Shown here in pieces: positions 45,175-55,733 of a stretch of 64,000 nucleotides of DNA. The notes under the pieces are model-generated. The model was not told the DNA's origin, did no database searches, and saw nothing but the letters and a program-made list of their open reading frames with translations. The position numbers and the translations under genes were made by a program. This DNA comes from CAVXYG01 sp963706835 (GTDB lineage: Bacteria; Actinomycetota; Actinomycetes; S36-B12; GCA-2699445). The stretch lies in assembly GCA_963706835.1 (NCBI GenBank), contig CAVPOB010000040.1, positions 62,001 through 126,000 of the forward strand. The letters are read 5' to 3'. Position 1 is the first letter of the stretch, and every line of letters begins with the position of its first letter.

Positions 45175-46328
45175 GCCGGGCGTGGCCACTGGTGGCCGCA
45201 GCCGGCAGTGCGCTGGCCGTCGCCGGCCTGCTCCACTCGGTCAGCAACCTGCGCTCGCTGCGACGACCGGTCCCGCCCCGAACACCGACCGAGGAGCCGG
45301 TGGCGATCCTGATACCGGCGCGCGATGAGGAGTCGCGCATCGGATCGACGGTCGCCGCGGCCCTGGCCCAGCAGGGCATCGCCCACCTACGGGTCAGCGT
45401 GCTCGACGATGCGTCCGCAGACGCGACCGCTGCTGCCGCGGCCCGCGCTGGGGCAGGCGATCAGCGCCTGGATATCCGGCGCGAGCACCTCGATCCCCCG
45501 CCGCAGTGGCTGGGCAAGCCGTACGCCTGCCAGCGTTTGGCCGACGCCGCCACGGAACCGATCCTGGTCTTCCTCGATGCCGACGTCATCCTGCAGCCCG
45601 ATGCGGTCTGCGCCGCAGTCGCAGCGCTGCGATCCAGCGGTGCAGACTTCGGCTCGGTGTGGCCGCGACAACTCGCCGAAGGGGCGCTGGCCAGGCTCAT
45701 CCAACCACTGCAGCAGTGGTCCTGGGCCACCACCCTGCCGCTGCGGGCGGCCGCGGAATCGCAACGCCCGAGCCTGGCGGCGGCCAACGGACAGTTCCTG
45801 ATCACCACTCGGGAGGCCTACGAGTCCATCGGCGGCCACGGCGCCGTGGCCGACTGCGTGCTGGAAGACATCGAATTGGCCCGCGCCATGAAGCGCGCGG
45901 GCCATCGAACGGCGCTGTGGGACGGCAGCACGCTGGCGTCGTGCCGCATGTACGACTCCTCGACTGCCCTGCTGACCGGGTACCGCAAGTCGCTCTGGGC
46001 CGCGTTCGGCCCGCGCGGCTCGCGGCTGCCGGTCCGGGCGGGCGCTGCCGTGGTGGCCTGGGGTGTCCTGGGGCTGTCGGGCATCGTGCCCGCGGCGGCG
46101 CTGCTGATCGGCCCCGGCCGCAGCACCCGGCTCATCGGGATGCTCGGGTACGCGGCGGGGGTGGCCAACCGGGCCCTCGTGGCGCAGCGGACCGGCTCGC
46201 CGGTGTGGCCCGACAGCGCGGGCCATCCGCTGTCGGTGGCGCTGCTGATCGGCCTGTCGATCGACTCGCTGGTCGCGCATGCCACCGGCCGCACCCGGTG
46301 GAAGGGGCGCCCGGTGGCCACGCCCTAG
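45171..46328 (+). CDS. Family 2 glycosyltransferase (CruG-like)
   Basis: 385 residues starting at TTG 45171, which overlaps the CruF-like stop. One membrane segment lies at the N-terminus and two or three at the C-terminus around a GT-A domain: AILIPARDEESRIGSTVAAAL, the VLDDASADAT nucleotide site, the FLDADV motif (D136, D138) for metal and sugar donor, and LEDIELARAMKRAG as catalytic base region. In cyanobacteria CruG with CruF makes the 2'-O-glycoside of myxol-type carotenoids. That role is inferred from the pairing. Confidence 0.82.
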   Translation: MSRAWPLVAAAGSALAVAGLLHSVSNLRSLRRPVPPRTPTEEPVAILIPARDEESRIGSTVAAALAQQGIAHLRVSVLDDASADATAAAAARAGAGDQRLDIRREHLDPPPQWLGKPYACQRLADAATEPILVFLDADVILQPDAVCAAVAALRSSGADFGSVWPRQLAEGALARLIQPLQQWSWATTLPLRAAAESQRPSLAAANGQFLITTREAYESIGGHGAVADCVLEDIELARAMKRAGHRTALWDGSTLASCRMYDSSTALLTGYRKSLWAAFGPRGSRLPVRAGAAVVAWGVLGLSGIVPAAALLIGPGRSTRLIGMLGYAAGVANRALVAQRTGSPVWPDSAGHPLSVALLIGLSIDSLVAHATGRTRWKGRPVATP

Positions 46329-46337
46329 GCTGGGGCA

Positions 46338-47840
46338 ATGGCCAACGTCGTTGTCATCGGCGCGGGCGTCGGGGGGCTGGCCGTCGCTTGCCGCCTGGCG
46401 GCGCGGCGGCACCGGGTCACGGTCCTGGAGGCCGGATCGCAGGCCGGGGGGAAGCTGCGCACATTGCGCCGCGAGGGCTTCGCGTTTGACACCGGTCCAA
46501 GCACCTTCACCCTACCCGCGGTCTATCGCGACCTCTTCCTCAAGACCGGGGCCCCGCTGGAGGATGAGGTCGATCTGCAGCCGGTCGACCCCGGGTTCCG
46601 CTACCGCTTCGCCGACGGGACGGCCGTGGTGCTGCCGGGCGTGGGCGTGGCTGCTGCTGCATCCGCCCTGGGGGACGCGTTCGGAGGGTCCGCGGCGGCG
46701 CAGTGGCGCGCCGCGATGGCACGGGCCGCGGCGATGTGGAGTCTGACGCGGGGCCCCATCCTGGGTTCGGAGCTGCAGGGCTGGCGCTCACTGGCCCGGC
46801 TGGCCCGGCGGCCCGCCGACATCGGCACCATCGGCCCGTGGCAGACGATGCACGGCCTGGCCCGCGACACATTCACCGATCACCGTGTGCAGCAGATCTT
46901 CGACCGCTATGCCACCTACACCGGCTCCGATCCGCGGCGCGCACCTGCCGTGCTCGCCACGGTGCCCTACGTCGAACAGACCTTCGGGGTATGGCATCTC
47001 GGAGGCGGACTGGGCACCCTGGCCGACGCCCTGGTGCGACGCGCCGAACGCCTCGGGGTCGAACTGCGGGTGGAGACAGCCGTTTCCGAGATCGCGGTCG
47101 AGGCCGGCCGGGTGCGCGGCGTCCGTACCGGCGATGGCCAGCAGGTCCCCGCAGATGTGGTGATCTGCAATGCCGACGCGCGGGTGCTGTACGAACACCT
47201 GCTCCCGCACGGATCAGCCCCTCGCGCGGCACGGGCGGCGTCGGCGGCACCGGCCTCGCTGTCCGGCTTCGTCATGCTCCTGGCGCTGCAGGGCCGATCG
47301 CCAGATCCGGTGCACCACGAGGTGCTCTTCCCGCAGCACTACGCAGCGGAGTTCGATGACGTCTTCGGCGGTCGGGGCCACGCGGCGCGACCGCCCCGGG
47401 ATCCCGCGGTGTACATCTGCAACCCGCAGGATCCGACCATGCGACCGGATCCCGACCATGAGTCGTGGTTCGTGCTCGTCAACGCCCCGCGCCACGGAGC
47501 CGACGGGGCGACCACGGTGGATTGGGACGCGCCGGGCCGCGGCGAGGCGTATGCCGATGCGGTCTTGGGCATCATGGCCGATCGCGGCGTGGATGTCCGG
47601 GACCGGATCCGGTGGCGCATCGTGACCACGCCCGCCGACCTGGAGCGCAGTACCGGCAGCCCCGGCGGCGCCATCTACGGCAGCGCCAGCCACGGCCCTC
47701 GCGCGGCATTCCTGCGGCCGGCCAACCGCTCGCCGGTCGAGGGGCTGTTCCTGGTCGGGGGATCGTCCCATCCGGGCGGGGGACTGCCACTGGTCGCCCT
47801 GTCCGCCGAGATTGTCGCAGGCCTCGTCGGGCGGGCATAG
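46338..47840 (+). CDS. CrtI/CrtD-type carotenoid desaturase
   Basis: 500 residues. FAD-binding start VVVIGAGVGGLAVACRLAARRHRVTVLEAG, second FAD-region motif GGKLRTLRREGFAFDTGPSTF, and the C-terminal CrtI signature FLVGGSSHPGGGLPLVALSAEIVAG. It is one of two CrtI-like genes in the window. Lying in an operon with CruF-like and CruG-like genes, it may be the 3,4-desaturase CrtD or a related end-group enzyme, while the copy at 51.6 kb is the likely phytoene desaturase. Starts nine bases after the GT2 stop. No frameshift. Confidence 0.85.
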   Translation: MANVVVIGAGVGGLAVACRLAARRHRVTVLEAGSQAGGKLRTLRREGFAFDTGPSTFTLPAVYRDLFLKTGAPLEDEVDLQPVDPGFRYRFADGTAVVLPGVGVAAAASALGDAFGGSAAAQWRAAMARAAAMWSLTRGPILGSELQGWRSLARLARRPADIGTIGPWQTMHGLARDTFTDHRVQQIFDRYATYTGSDPRRAPAVLATVPYVEQTFGVWHLGGGLGTLADALVRRAERLGVELRVETAVSEIAVEAGRVRGVRTGDGQQVPADVVICNADARVLYEHLLPHGSAPRAARAASAAPASLSGFVMLLALQGRSPDPVHHEVLFPQHYAAEFDDVFGGRGHAARPPRDPAVYICNPQDPTMRPDPDHESWFVLVNAPRHGADGATTVDWDAPGRGEAYADAVLGIMADRGVDVRDRIRWRIVTTPADLERSTGSPGGAIYGSASHGPRAAFLRPANRSPVEGLFLVGGSSHPGGGLPLVALSAEIVAGLVGRA

Positions 47841-47889
47841 GCGCGCGGGCATCGCTGCTGTCCGCCGGCCCGCCCACCTCGGCAACGGA

Positions 47890-49404
47890 TCAGTTGCCTG
47901 CGCCGGAGCCGTCCTCGGCGCCTTTGGTCCAGCCGGCCAGCCGACCGCGCTCCGATACCGCGCGCAGCCGACGCGTGGCCGCCCGCTGCGATTCCTCCGT
48001 GGCGACCACCAGCAACTGATCGCCCACCCGCAGCCTGGTGTGCAGGTCGGGCACCTCGCCCACGCCGTCGCGGACCACCAGCGACACCTCGGCGCCGTCC
48101 GGCAGCCGCAGGTCGCCGACATACAGTCCGGCCAATCGGGAACCCGGCGGAATCGCAAATCCCAGCAGCGATGCCCGCATCCGGTCCAGCGGCGCGGCCT
48201 CCACCTCCAACTCGGCCGGTGAGACGCCGCCGGCAACGCCCAGCCGACTGGACAGCCACGGCAGCCCGGGGGCCTGGACGAAGGTGAGCACGACCACCAG
48301 GATCAGCGTGGCGTCGAAGACGGTCTGGGCCCCCGCCACACCTGCGCCGAGCGGGATAGCAGCGAACACGATGGGCACCGCACCTCGCAAGCCCGCGACA
48401 CCGGTGAAGCCGATCCATGACAAGGGCAGCCGGAACGGCGGCAGCGAGAGCAGCGCAGCGAGGGGGCGGCCGAGCAGCACCAGGGCCAGGCCGGCCACCG
48501 CCGCGATGCCCGCCGCGTCGACGGCGCGCTGCGGGTCGGCCAGGAGGCCCAGCATGACGAACAGCAGGATCTGCGCCGTCCACGCCAGGCCCTCGGCGAA
48601 ACCGATCACCGACCGCCGGTGCGGCAGTCCCTCGGCGTTGCCGACCAGCACGGCCGCGAGGTAGGTGGCCAGGAAGCCCGAGGTGGACAGCACGTCGGCC
48701 AACCCGTAGGCCCCGATGAGCAACGCCATCACCGCGATCGGATATAGGCCGGCCGAGGGCAGCGCCAGGCGCGGCATCAGCCACCTGCCGCAGTAGCCCA
48801 CCACCACACCCACGGCGGCGCCGCCGACCAACTCCGAGAGCACGATGAATGGGATCTCCCAGGCCGGCAGCTCACCGACGGTCGTCGTGGACAGCACGAC
48901 CACCAGGACCACCACGGGTGCATCGTTGAAGCCGGCCTCCGCCTCCAGCATCGCCCGCAGCCGGGGATGCAGCGGCAATCGGCGCAGCACGGAGAAGACG
49001 GCTGCGGCGTCGGTGGCGGCCAGCACCGCCGCCAGCAGCACGGCGGTGCGGGCATCGACGTCGAGCAGCAGGATCAGCGGCAGCGAGACCGCCGCGATGC
49101 TGGCGGCCACTCCCACGGTGGCCAGAGCCACCGCCGGCCCGAGGACCGGCCGGACGTCGGTCATGTTGGTCGTCAGGCCGCCTTCGGCCAGGATCACCAC
49201 GAGGGCGGCGTAGCCGAGCACGGCTGCCAGGGTGGGGTCGTTGAAGTCGGCCCCGGGGACGACGCCGCCGATCAGCAGGCCCAGCACCAGGAAGAGCAGC
49301 AGGCCGGGAACACCCAGCCGGGTGGTCAGGCGCACCCCGAAGACGGCCGCCAGCACGACTGCTGCCCCCAGCAGCAGCACGCTCGCCAGGCCATCGACAT
49401 CCAC
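47890..49404 (-). CDS. NhaP2-type potassium/proton antiporter
   Basis: 504 residues. Twelve or thirteen membrane segments of the CPA1 family: GLTTNMTDVRPVLGPAVALATVGV, AAVLAATDAAAVFSVLRR with the conserved TD pair, LEAEAGFNDAPVVVLVVVL with the ND pair, and GFTGVAGLRGAVPIVFAAIPL. A C-terminal cytoplasmic domain follows (ASLLGFAIPPGSRLAGLYVGDLRLPDGAEVSLVVRDG), like the TrkA-C domain of NhaP2/CvrA, suggesting K+ or Na+ export regulated by a ligand. It stands alone, convergent with the carotenoid operon. Confidence 0.9.
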   Translation of the reverse strand: MDVDGLASVLLLGAAVVLAAVFGVRLTTRLGVPGLLLFLVLGLLIGGVVPGADFNDPTLAAVLGYAALVVILAEGGLTTNMTDVRPVLGPAVALATVGVAASIAAVSLPLILLLDVDARTAVLLAAVLAATDAAAVFSVLRRLPLHPRLRAMLEAEAGFNDAPVVVLVVVLSTTTVGELPAWEIPFIVLSELVGGAAVGVVVGYCGRWLMPRLALPSAGLYPIAVMALLIGAYGLADVLSTSGFLATYLAAVLVGNAEGLPHRRSVIGFAEGLAWTAQILLFVMLGLLADPQRAVDAAGIAAVAGLALVLLGRPLAALLSLPPFRLPLSWIGFTGVAGLRGAVPIVFAAIPLGAGVAGAQTVFDATLILVVVLTFVQAPGLPWLSSRLGVAGGVSPAELEVEAAPLDRMRASLLGFAIPPGSRLAGLYVGDLRLPDGAEVSLVVRDGVGEVPDLHTRLRVGDQLLVVATEESQRAATRRLRAVSERGRLAGWTKGAEDGSGAGN

Positions 49405-49459
49405 GCTTCATCTTTCCAGCACTGCGAGACCCCCCGCAGCGCAGCGGCGGCCGTGCGGG

Positions 49460-50381
49460 TCAGTCGGCGGGGCCGGGGGCCAGGCCGAGGTGCCCGTAGA
49501 TCTCGCGGGTCGCCGTCGAGCGGTTCAGCGTGTAGAAGTGCAGGCCCGGGGCGCCGCCGGCGAGCAGGTCCGCGCACAGCTGCGTGGCCAGCTCCACGCC
49601 GAGCGCGCGGACGCCTTCGGGGTCGTCCCCCAGCGCCTCGAACCGGGCCGCCAGCTCGGCGGGGAACTCCGCCCCCGAGAGTTGGGCGAACCGCTGGATC
49701 TGCCGCACGTTGGTGACCGGCATGATCCCCGGGATGATCGGCAGGGTGGCGCCGCAGCCTCGCGCGCGATCCACCAGGGCGAAGTAGTCGTCCCGTCGGA
49801 AGAAGAACTGCGTGACCGCGAAGTCCGCGCCGGCCTGCTGCTTGTGCGCCAGCACCTTGGCGTCGGCCTGCAGGTCGACCGACTCCGGGTGTCCCTCGGG
49901 GAAGGCTGCCACGCCGATCCCCCAGTCGCCGTGCTCCCGCAGCAGCTCCACCAGCTCCACGGCGTGCGTGAGGCCGCCTGCAGTGGCCCGCCAAACGCCC
50001 CCCGGTCCCTCCGGCGGATCGCCGCGCAGCGCAAGCACGTTGCCCACCCCGACGCGCCGATACTCCTCGATCACCTCTATGAGCTCCGAGCGGGTCGCCC
50101 CTACGCAGGTCAGGTGCCCGACCGGCGTCAGGGAAGTCTGGGACGCGATCTGCCCGGTGATGCGCACGGTGCGTTCCTGCGTCGTCCCGCCGGCGCCGTA
50201 GGTCACCGAGACGAACGTCGGGCACAGCGGCTCCAGTTCGGCCAGGGCCTCGTTCAGCACCTGCTCCCCCCGCTCGGTCTTGGGCGGGAAGAACTCGAAG
50301 GAGTAGGTGCGGCCGCCACCGCGAGATGAGGGCGGGCAGGTCGAGCCGCCGGGGCGCGGACGGCTGGGCAGTCTCTGGCAT
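49460..50381 (-). CDS. metF: Methylenetetrahydrofolate reductase (one frameshift)
   Basis: Makes 5-methyl-THF for methionine synthesis. About 306 residues. SFEFFPPKTERGEQVLNEALAELEPLCPTFVSVTYGAGGTTQERT is the family start. GHLTCVGATRSELIEVIEEYRRVGVGNVLALRGDPP and FPEGHPES follow, with KQQAGADFAVTQFFFRRDDYFALVDRARGCG as the FAD-site region. The ATG at 50381 starts MPETAQPSAPRRLDLPALIS. One base is gained or lost near 50327, just before the conserved core. Divergent from the polyprenyl synthase, as Rv2172c is from idsA2 in M. tuberculosis. Confidence 0.92.
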
Positions 50382-50477
50382 GGACGCCAGCGTACTAACG
50401 GCCCGGCGGTCGTCGACGCTGCCGACGCGCGGCGACCGGCGCCGCTGCCGACGGATGCTGCCGCGTAGGGTGGTGCC

Positions 50478-51569
50478 ATGGCGCACACGGGCACCCCCGC
50501 TGCGGCGGCCCCTGCGTCCGTCGGGGAGAATCCGCGCGGCCCGGTGGACGCCGTGCTGGACCAGTTCCTGTCGGAGCAGAGCGACGTGCTGCTCGCCGTT
50601 TCCCCCAGGCTGCAGCCCCTGGTGGAACTGGCCGCTTCCTACCTGTCCGGCGGCAAGCGGCTGCGTCCGGCCTTCTGCTACTGGGGCTGGCGGGCGGCCG
50701 GCGGCGAACCGTGCGACGGCATCTTCCGCGCGGCCGCCTCGTTGGAGCTGCTGCAAGCATGCGCCCTGGTCCATGACGACGTCATGGACGGCAGCGACAC
50801 CCGACGCGGTCGACCCGCCGCGCATCGAGTCCTGGAAGCCCTGCATCGCGACCAGGGCTGGCAGGGCGATCCGGCGGTGTTCGGCGAGGGCGCGGCGATC
50901 CTGCTGGGCGACCTGTTCCTGACGTGGTCGGATCAACTGTTCACCGCCAGCGGGTTGCCGGCCTCGGCCCTGAATCGCGGCCGACCGCGGTTCGACTCCA
51001 TGCGCGCCGAACTCATGGCCGGCCAGTACCTCGATCTGGTCGTACAGGCGCAATCGGAGCCCGAGCAGGACGAGATCGGCACCGTGCTGCGGTACAAGTC
51101 CGCGAAGTACACCATCGAGCACCCGCTGCAACTCGGCGCACTGCTGGGCGGTGGGTCGGATGCCCTGGTGGCCGGGCTCGGGGAGTTCGGGTTGCCGCTG
51201 GGAGAGGCATTCCAGTTGCGCGACGATCTCCTGGGCGTGTTCGGCGATCCGGCGATCACCGGCAAGCCCGCCGGGGACGACCTGCGGGAGGGCAAGCAGA
51301 CACTGCTCATCGCGGAGGCCCGGGCCGCCGGCGACCGGCGGCAGCGCGAGGTGCTGCGCGGCGGGCTCGGTGATCGGCATCTCACGGCCGAGGCCGCCGA
51401 AGAGCTGCGCGCCGTTCTCCGGCAGACCGGTGCCGACACCGCCGTTGAGCGCCATATCGACTCCCGACTGGCGCGGGCCCTGGCGCGGTTGGACACTTTG
51501 GACATCCCCGACACCGCCCGGTGGGCACTGGCCGCGCTCGCCGACGCCAGCGCCCACCGGGCCCGCTGA
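50478..51569 (+). CDS. idsA: Polyprenyl diphosphate synthase (GGPP synthase-like)
   Basis: Builds C20 or longer prenyl diphosphates from IPP. 363 residues. The first Asp-rich motif is DDVMD (100-104), the second DDLLGVFGD (249-257), and GGKRLRP is at 58-64. Its place upstream of crtI and crtB suggests supply of GGPP for carotenoids, while the conserved metF-idsA-mptA order predates carotenoid genes. The short DDVMD motif (two residues between Asp pairs) fits a GGPP-type enzyme. No frameshift. Confidence 0.9.
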   Translation: MAHTGTPAAAAPASVGENPRGPVDAVLDQFLSEQSDVLLAVSPRLQPLVELAASYLSGGKRLRPAFCYWGWRAAGGEPCDGIFRAAASLELLQACALVHDDVMDGSDTRRGRPAAHRVLEALHRDQGWQGDPAVFGEGAAILLGDLFLTWSDQLFTASGLPASALNRGRPRFDSMRAELMAGQYLDLVVQAQSEPEQDEIGTVLRYKSAKYTIEHPLQLGALLGGGSDALVAGLGEFGLPLGEAFQLRDDLLGVFGDPAITGKPAGDDLREGKQTLLIAEARAAGDRRQREVLRGGLGDRHLTAEAAEELRAVLRQTGADTAVERHIDSRLARALARLDTLDIPDTARWALAALADASAHRAR

Positions 51570-51578
51570 GGAGCGAGT

Positions 51579-53122
51579 ATGCGCACGGTCTGCGGACCCA
51601 CCGATCGCGTCGTCGTCGTCGGCGCCGGGCTGGCGGGCCTGTCAGCCGCCATGCAGCTGGCCGGGGCGGGCCGCGAGGTCACCGTCATCGAACGGGCCCC
51701 GATCCCCGGCGGTCGAGCGGGGCGCATCAGCGATGCCGGGTACGAGTTCGACACCGGCCCGGTCGTCATCACGATGCCGGAACTCATCGAAGCCGGCTTC
51801 GACGCGCTGGGCGAGCGCATGGCGGACTGGCTGACGCTGGATCCCCTCGACCCGCTCTACCGCACCTACTTCCCGGACGGTTCGCGGCTGGACGTGCACG
51901 CCGATGCCGAGGCGATGGCGACCGAGATCGAGACCGTCATCGGCGCCGAGGAGGCCGCCGGCTACCGCCGCTTCGTCGACTTCGTCACCGAGCTGTACCA
52001 GCTGGTCATGAAGGGTTTCATCAACGGCAACTTCGACTCCCCGCTGGACGCCCTGACCCCCGACATGGCCAGGCTGATCGCCATCGGCGGCTTCCGGCGG
52101 CTCGCCCCCAAGGTCCACGAGTACCTGAAGGATCCCCGGACCCGCCGCGCCTTCACCTTCCAGGCGCTCTACGCCGGAGTCTCGCCCTACGACGCGCTGG
52201 CCGTCTACGCGGTCATCGCCTACATGGACTCGGTGCGCGGGGTCTTCGCGCCCCGGGGCGGCGTGCACGCCGTGCCCGCAGCGATGGCGGCGGCCGCCGC
52301 CCACCACGGCGTGCAGTTTCGCTACAGCACCGACGTGGTCAGGGTGGAGACCAGCGGGCATCGCGCCGTCGCGGTCATCACCGACAGACGGCGAGCGGAT
52401 CGGCGCTGATGCGGTCGTCCTGAACCCGGACCTGCCGGTGGCCTACCGCGACCTGCTGGGCCGCGAGCCGGCGCGGCACCGGTTCCTGCGCTACAGCCCG
52501 TCGTGCTACGTGATGCTGGCCGGATCGTCGGCGCACTACTCGCAGATCGCGCACCACAACATCCACTTCGGCCACAAATGGAAGGGCGTCTTCGACGACC
52601 TCATCACCCACCGCAGGCTGATGAGCGACCCGAGCATCCTGGTGACCAATCCCACCTACACCGAACCGGGCCTCGCCCCGCCGGGCAAGCAGATCTACTA
52701 CGTGCTCTTCCCCACGCCGAATCTGGACGCCGATATCGACTGGCGCACCTTCGAGCCGCGGTACCGGGAGCAGGTCTTCGCCACCCTCGAGGAGCGCGGC
52801 TACCGCGGCTTCGCCGACGCCGTCGAGACGCATGCACGTCACCACACCGCAGGACTGGGCAGACCAGGGCATGGAACGCGGATCGCCGTTCGCCAGCGCC
52901 CACACGCTGCTGCAGACCGGCCCGTTCCGGCCCGGCAATATGTGGGGGGACAACGTCGTCTTCACCGGTTCCGGCACCGTACCCGGCGTGGGCGTGCCCC
53001 CGGTCCTCATGTCCGGGCAGTTGGCCGCCCAGCGCATCCTGGGGCGCCAACGACGCCTGAGCGTGTCGCACCGACCGCACATCCGGTACCGGCTTCGATC
53101 GCTGCCACCGCGGGTACATTGA
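51579..53122 (+). CDS. crtI: Phytoene desaturase CrtI (frameshifts)
   Basis: Introduces double bonds into phytoene to give lycopene. FAD site RVVVVGAGLAGLSAAMQLAGAGREVTVIERAPIPGGRAG, then YEFDTGPVVITMPELIE, KVHEYLKDPRTRRAFTFQALYAGVSPYDALAVYAVIAYMDSVRGVFAPRGGVHAVPAAM. A frame change near 52390 leads to DAVVLNPDLPVAYRDLLG and IHFGHKWKGVFDDLI. Another near 52835 leads to VTTPQDWADQGMERGSPFASAHTLLQTGPFRPGN and the C-terminal GSGTVPGVGVPPVLMSGQLAAQRIL. The end codon is uncertain. Starts nine bases after the polyprenyl synthase stop. Confidence 0.9.
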
Positions 53123-53127
53123 AGGTC

Positions 53128-54657
53128 ATGACGGACGCGCTGCAGCACCACCGGCGGGCTGCCGGCAGCCGCCTACCGCGATCCGCTGATCTTCGCGCTG
53201 CTGTCCTTCGCCCTGCCCGGCCTGCTCGCGACCACCCTCATCGGGCTCGGGGCCATCGGCGTCGGGCTGGCTGCCGCTGGACACCGCGCTGTACGACTTC
53301 GCGATTCGTCGACACCATCCGGACCACGACCGCGGGAATGCTGGCTGTCGCGGCTCATGGTCTTCGTCGGCGTCGGGCTGCTGCTGCAGACCTGGCTGGT
53401 CCTGGGCTCCGACCTGAGCTCCGGCCTGCGACTGCCGCTTCTCGACGCTGGTCGGCCATCCTGACCGCCTGGACGGCACCGCTGCTGCTGGCACCGCCGC
53501 TGTTCAGCCGGGACGTCTACGCCTACCTGGCGCAGGGCCGGCTGCTCGCCGAGGGGTACGACCCCTACGGCAGACGGCGTCTCGCAACTGCCGGGCTGGT
53601 TCATCGAGGGCGTGGATCCGATGTGGGGCGAGACGCCCTCGCCCGTACGGCCCGCTGTTCCTGATGATCGCCCGCGGCGTCGCGGTCTTCGTGGGTGACC
53701 AGGTCTTCCTGGCCGCGCTCATGTTCCGGATGCTCGCCGTCGCCGGCATGATCGCCATGCTCTTCCTGGTCCCGCGGCTCGCCGTCGTTCCACGGCATCG
53801 ACGCAGGCCAAGGCCGTCTGGCTGGCCGTGCTGAACCCGCTGGTCATCATGCATTTCGTCGCCGGCGGCCACAACGACGCGATCATGGTGGCCTTCCTGC
53901 TGGCCGCCTTTCATCGCAGCCTCGCCGCGGGTCGATCGCACTGGCGGTGCGACGCATGTGGCGCTGGCCACGTCGGTGAAGCCCATCGCCCTGCTCGCAC
54001 TGCCGTTCGTGGGGCTGATGCGCACGCCGCGCGACTGGACCTGGGGCCGGCGGATCAGGGACTGGGTCTTCGTGTCAGCTCGTCGCCGGTGCGGTCTTCC
54101 TGGCCACCGCCGTGGTCGCCGGGGTGGGCTTCGGCTGGCTCAGGGCCCTGGGGACGCCGGGCGACGGTCAAGACCTGGCTGTCGCCGGTGACCGCCATCG
54201 GGCATGATCGGTCGGCTTCTTCGTGCAGGCCTTCGACTGGGCCGAGACCAACGAGGTGCCGGTGGCGCGTCTTCCGGGCCATCGGTGTGGCCGCATCGCT
54301 GGTCATCGTGACGTACCTTGCCTCTGAGCCCGCAGGGCCGCAGCGCCACCCGAGCGAGCGGGCCTGGCGATGTTCGCCGTCGTCATCCTCGGCCCCGTGG
54401 TCCAGCCGTGGTACCTGCTGTGGTTCATCCCGCTGCTGGTGGTCACCGGTCTGACACAGCGGCAATTGCGGGCCACGATCCTGGTCACCGCTGCCCTGAG
54501 CGTCCACGGGATGGTGGACGGCAGCGCCACCTCCGACGCCCTGTTGGAGCTCAGCAACGGCGTCTCGGCGTCCTGCTCGCGGTCGGCGTTCGTCGCGCTC
54601 ATCCTCATCGCCAGCCCTCGGGAGCGGCGCCTCGTGCTGCAGCAGGACGAACCATGA
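53128..54657 (+). CDS. mptA: Polyprenol-phosphomannose-dependent alpha-1,6-mannosyltransferase (MptA-like; many frameshifts)
   Basis: GT-C membrane enzyme that adds mannose from polyprenyl phosphomannose to lipomannan-type glycolipids. Pieces in shifting frames show PPLFSRDVYAYLAQGRLLAEGYDPYG, WLAVLNPLVIMHFVAGGHNDAIMVAFLLAAF, ALATSVKPIALLALPFVGLM and VQPWYLLWFIPLLVV, all family motifs. At least eight indels break it. The place after the polyprenyl synthase matches Rv2174 (mptA) after idsA2. MptB, a close paralogue, cannot be excluded. The start ATG at 53128 follows GAAGG. Confidence 0.82.
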
Positions 54658-54774
54658 CGGGCTGCTACCGGTGACCCCGCAGGAGCAAGCCGCGGCCGAC
54701 CGCGGCGCTCGATCGGCCCACCGCGTCGGGCTGGCGACCTGCGCCGCAGCGTCGCCCGCTGACAGCCTGGGGAC

Positions 54775-55733
54775 ATGAGCATACCGGGCCCTGCGCCGCG
54801 GCCGGCATCCGCGACCCCGACCTGATCGACTCCTATCTGCGCTGCCAGGAGCTCAATGCCGAGCACGGCAAGACCTACTACCTGGCGACCCTGCTGCTGC
54901 CCGCGCCGAAGCGGCCCTTCGTGCATGCGCTGTACGGCTTCGCCCGCTACGCCGACGAGATCGTGGACAACCTCGCCTCCACGCTCGACGCCCGGCCGAG
55001 AAGTCAGACGAGCTGCGGCCGCTGGGGCGGCGAACTGTTCAGCGACCTGCGCCGCGGCTCGCTCCGAGTGATCCCGATGCGGCGCGGCGGTCGTGGACAC
55101 GGCGCTGCGCTGGGAGATCCCGTCGGAGCACTTCGAGGCCTTCCTGCACTCGATGGCCATGGACCTGACCGTCGACCACTACGACACCTACGACGACCTG
55201 TACGAGTACGTCTACGGCTCGGCGGCCGTCATCGGCCTGCAGATGCTGCCGATCCTGGAGCCGGCCCACCCGGAGCCGCTCGCACGGGCCGAGGCCCTCG
55301 GCGTGGCCTTCCAACTGGCCAACTTCATCCGCGATGTCGACGAGGACCTCGACCGCGGCCGGATCTACCTGCCGCTGGCGGAACTCGAGCGAGTTCGGCG
55401 TCTCGCCGGCGCGATCTTGCGGCAGCGCCGGCTCACGCCGGCAGATCCGCGCCGCGCTGCAGTACCAGATCGCACGGGTGCGCCGTCTGGAGCGCTACAG
55501 CCGACCCGGCATCGCGATGCTGCACCCCGCCGCTCGCGACTGCATCGACACCGCCCGGGTGCTCGTACTGCGGGATCGTGGATGCGGTGGAGGACATCGA
55601 CTACGACGTGTTCACCCACCGGGCGACGGTCCCGATGCGCCGCCGACTCGCGGTGGCGGGGGCCGGCGCAGTTCGGGCTGCGACGGCCCGCCGGGTGTGG
55701 GGGCCCGGGCACGTCCCGCGTGACGGCGACTAG
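54775..55733 (+). CDS. crtB: Phytoene synthase CrtB (frameshifts)
   Basis: Joins two GGPP to phytoene. Pieces give AAGIRDPDLIDSYLRCQELNAEHGKTYYLATLLLP, HALYGFARYADEIVDNLAS with the first Asp-rich motif, VVDTALRWEIPSEHFEAFLHSMAMDLTVDHYDTYDDLYEYVYGSAAVIGLQMLPIL, and AFQLANFIRDVDEDLDRGRIYLPL with the second. RAALQYQIARVRRLERYSRPGIAMLHPAARDCIDTARVLY-like text follows. Indels occur near 54997, 55024, 55066 and 55086 and later. The start is unsure because the frame breaks within the first 20 codons. Convergent with crtYd. Confidence 0.88.

Noticed and set aside
51579..55733. Carotenoid genes crtI and crtB as decayed pseudogenes
   Set aside because: Indel density is the same as in essential genes such as murC in the other bad stretch, and no stop or deletion removes a domain. 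Sequence error is simpler.
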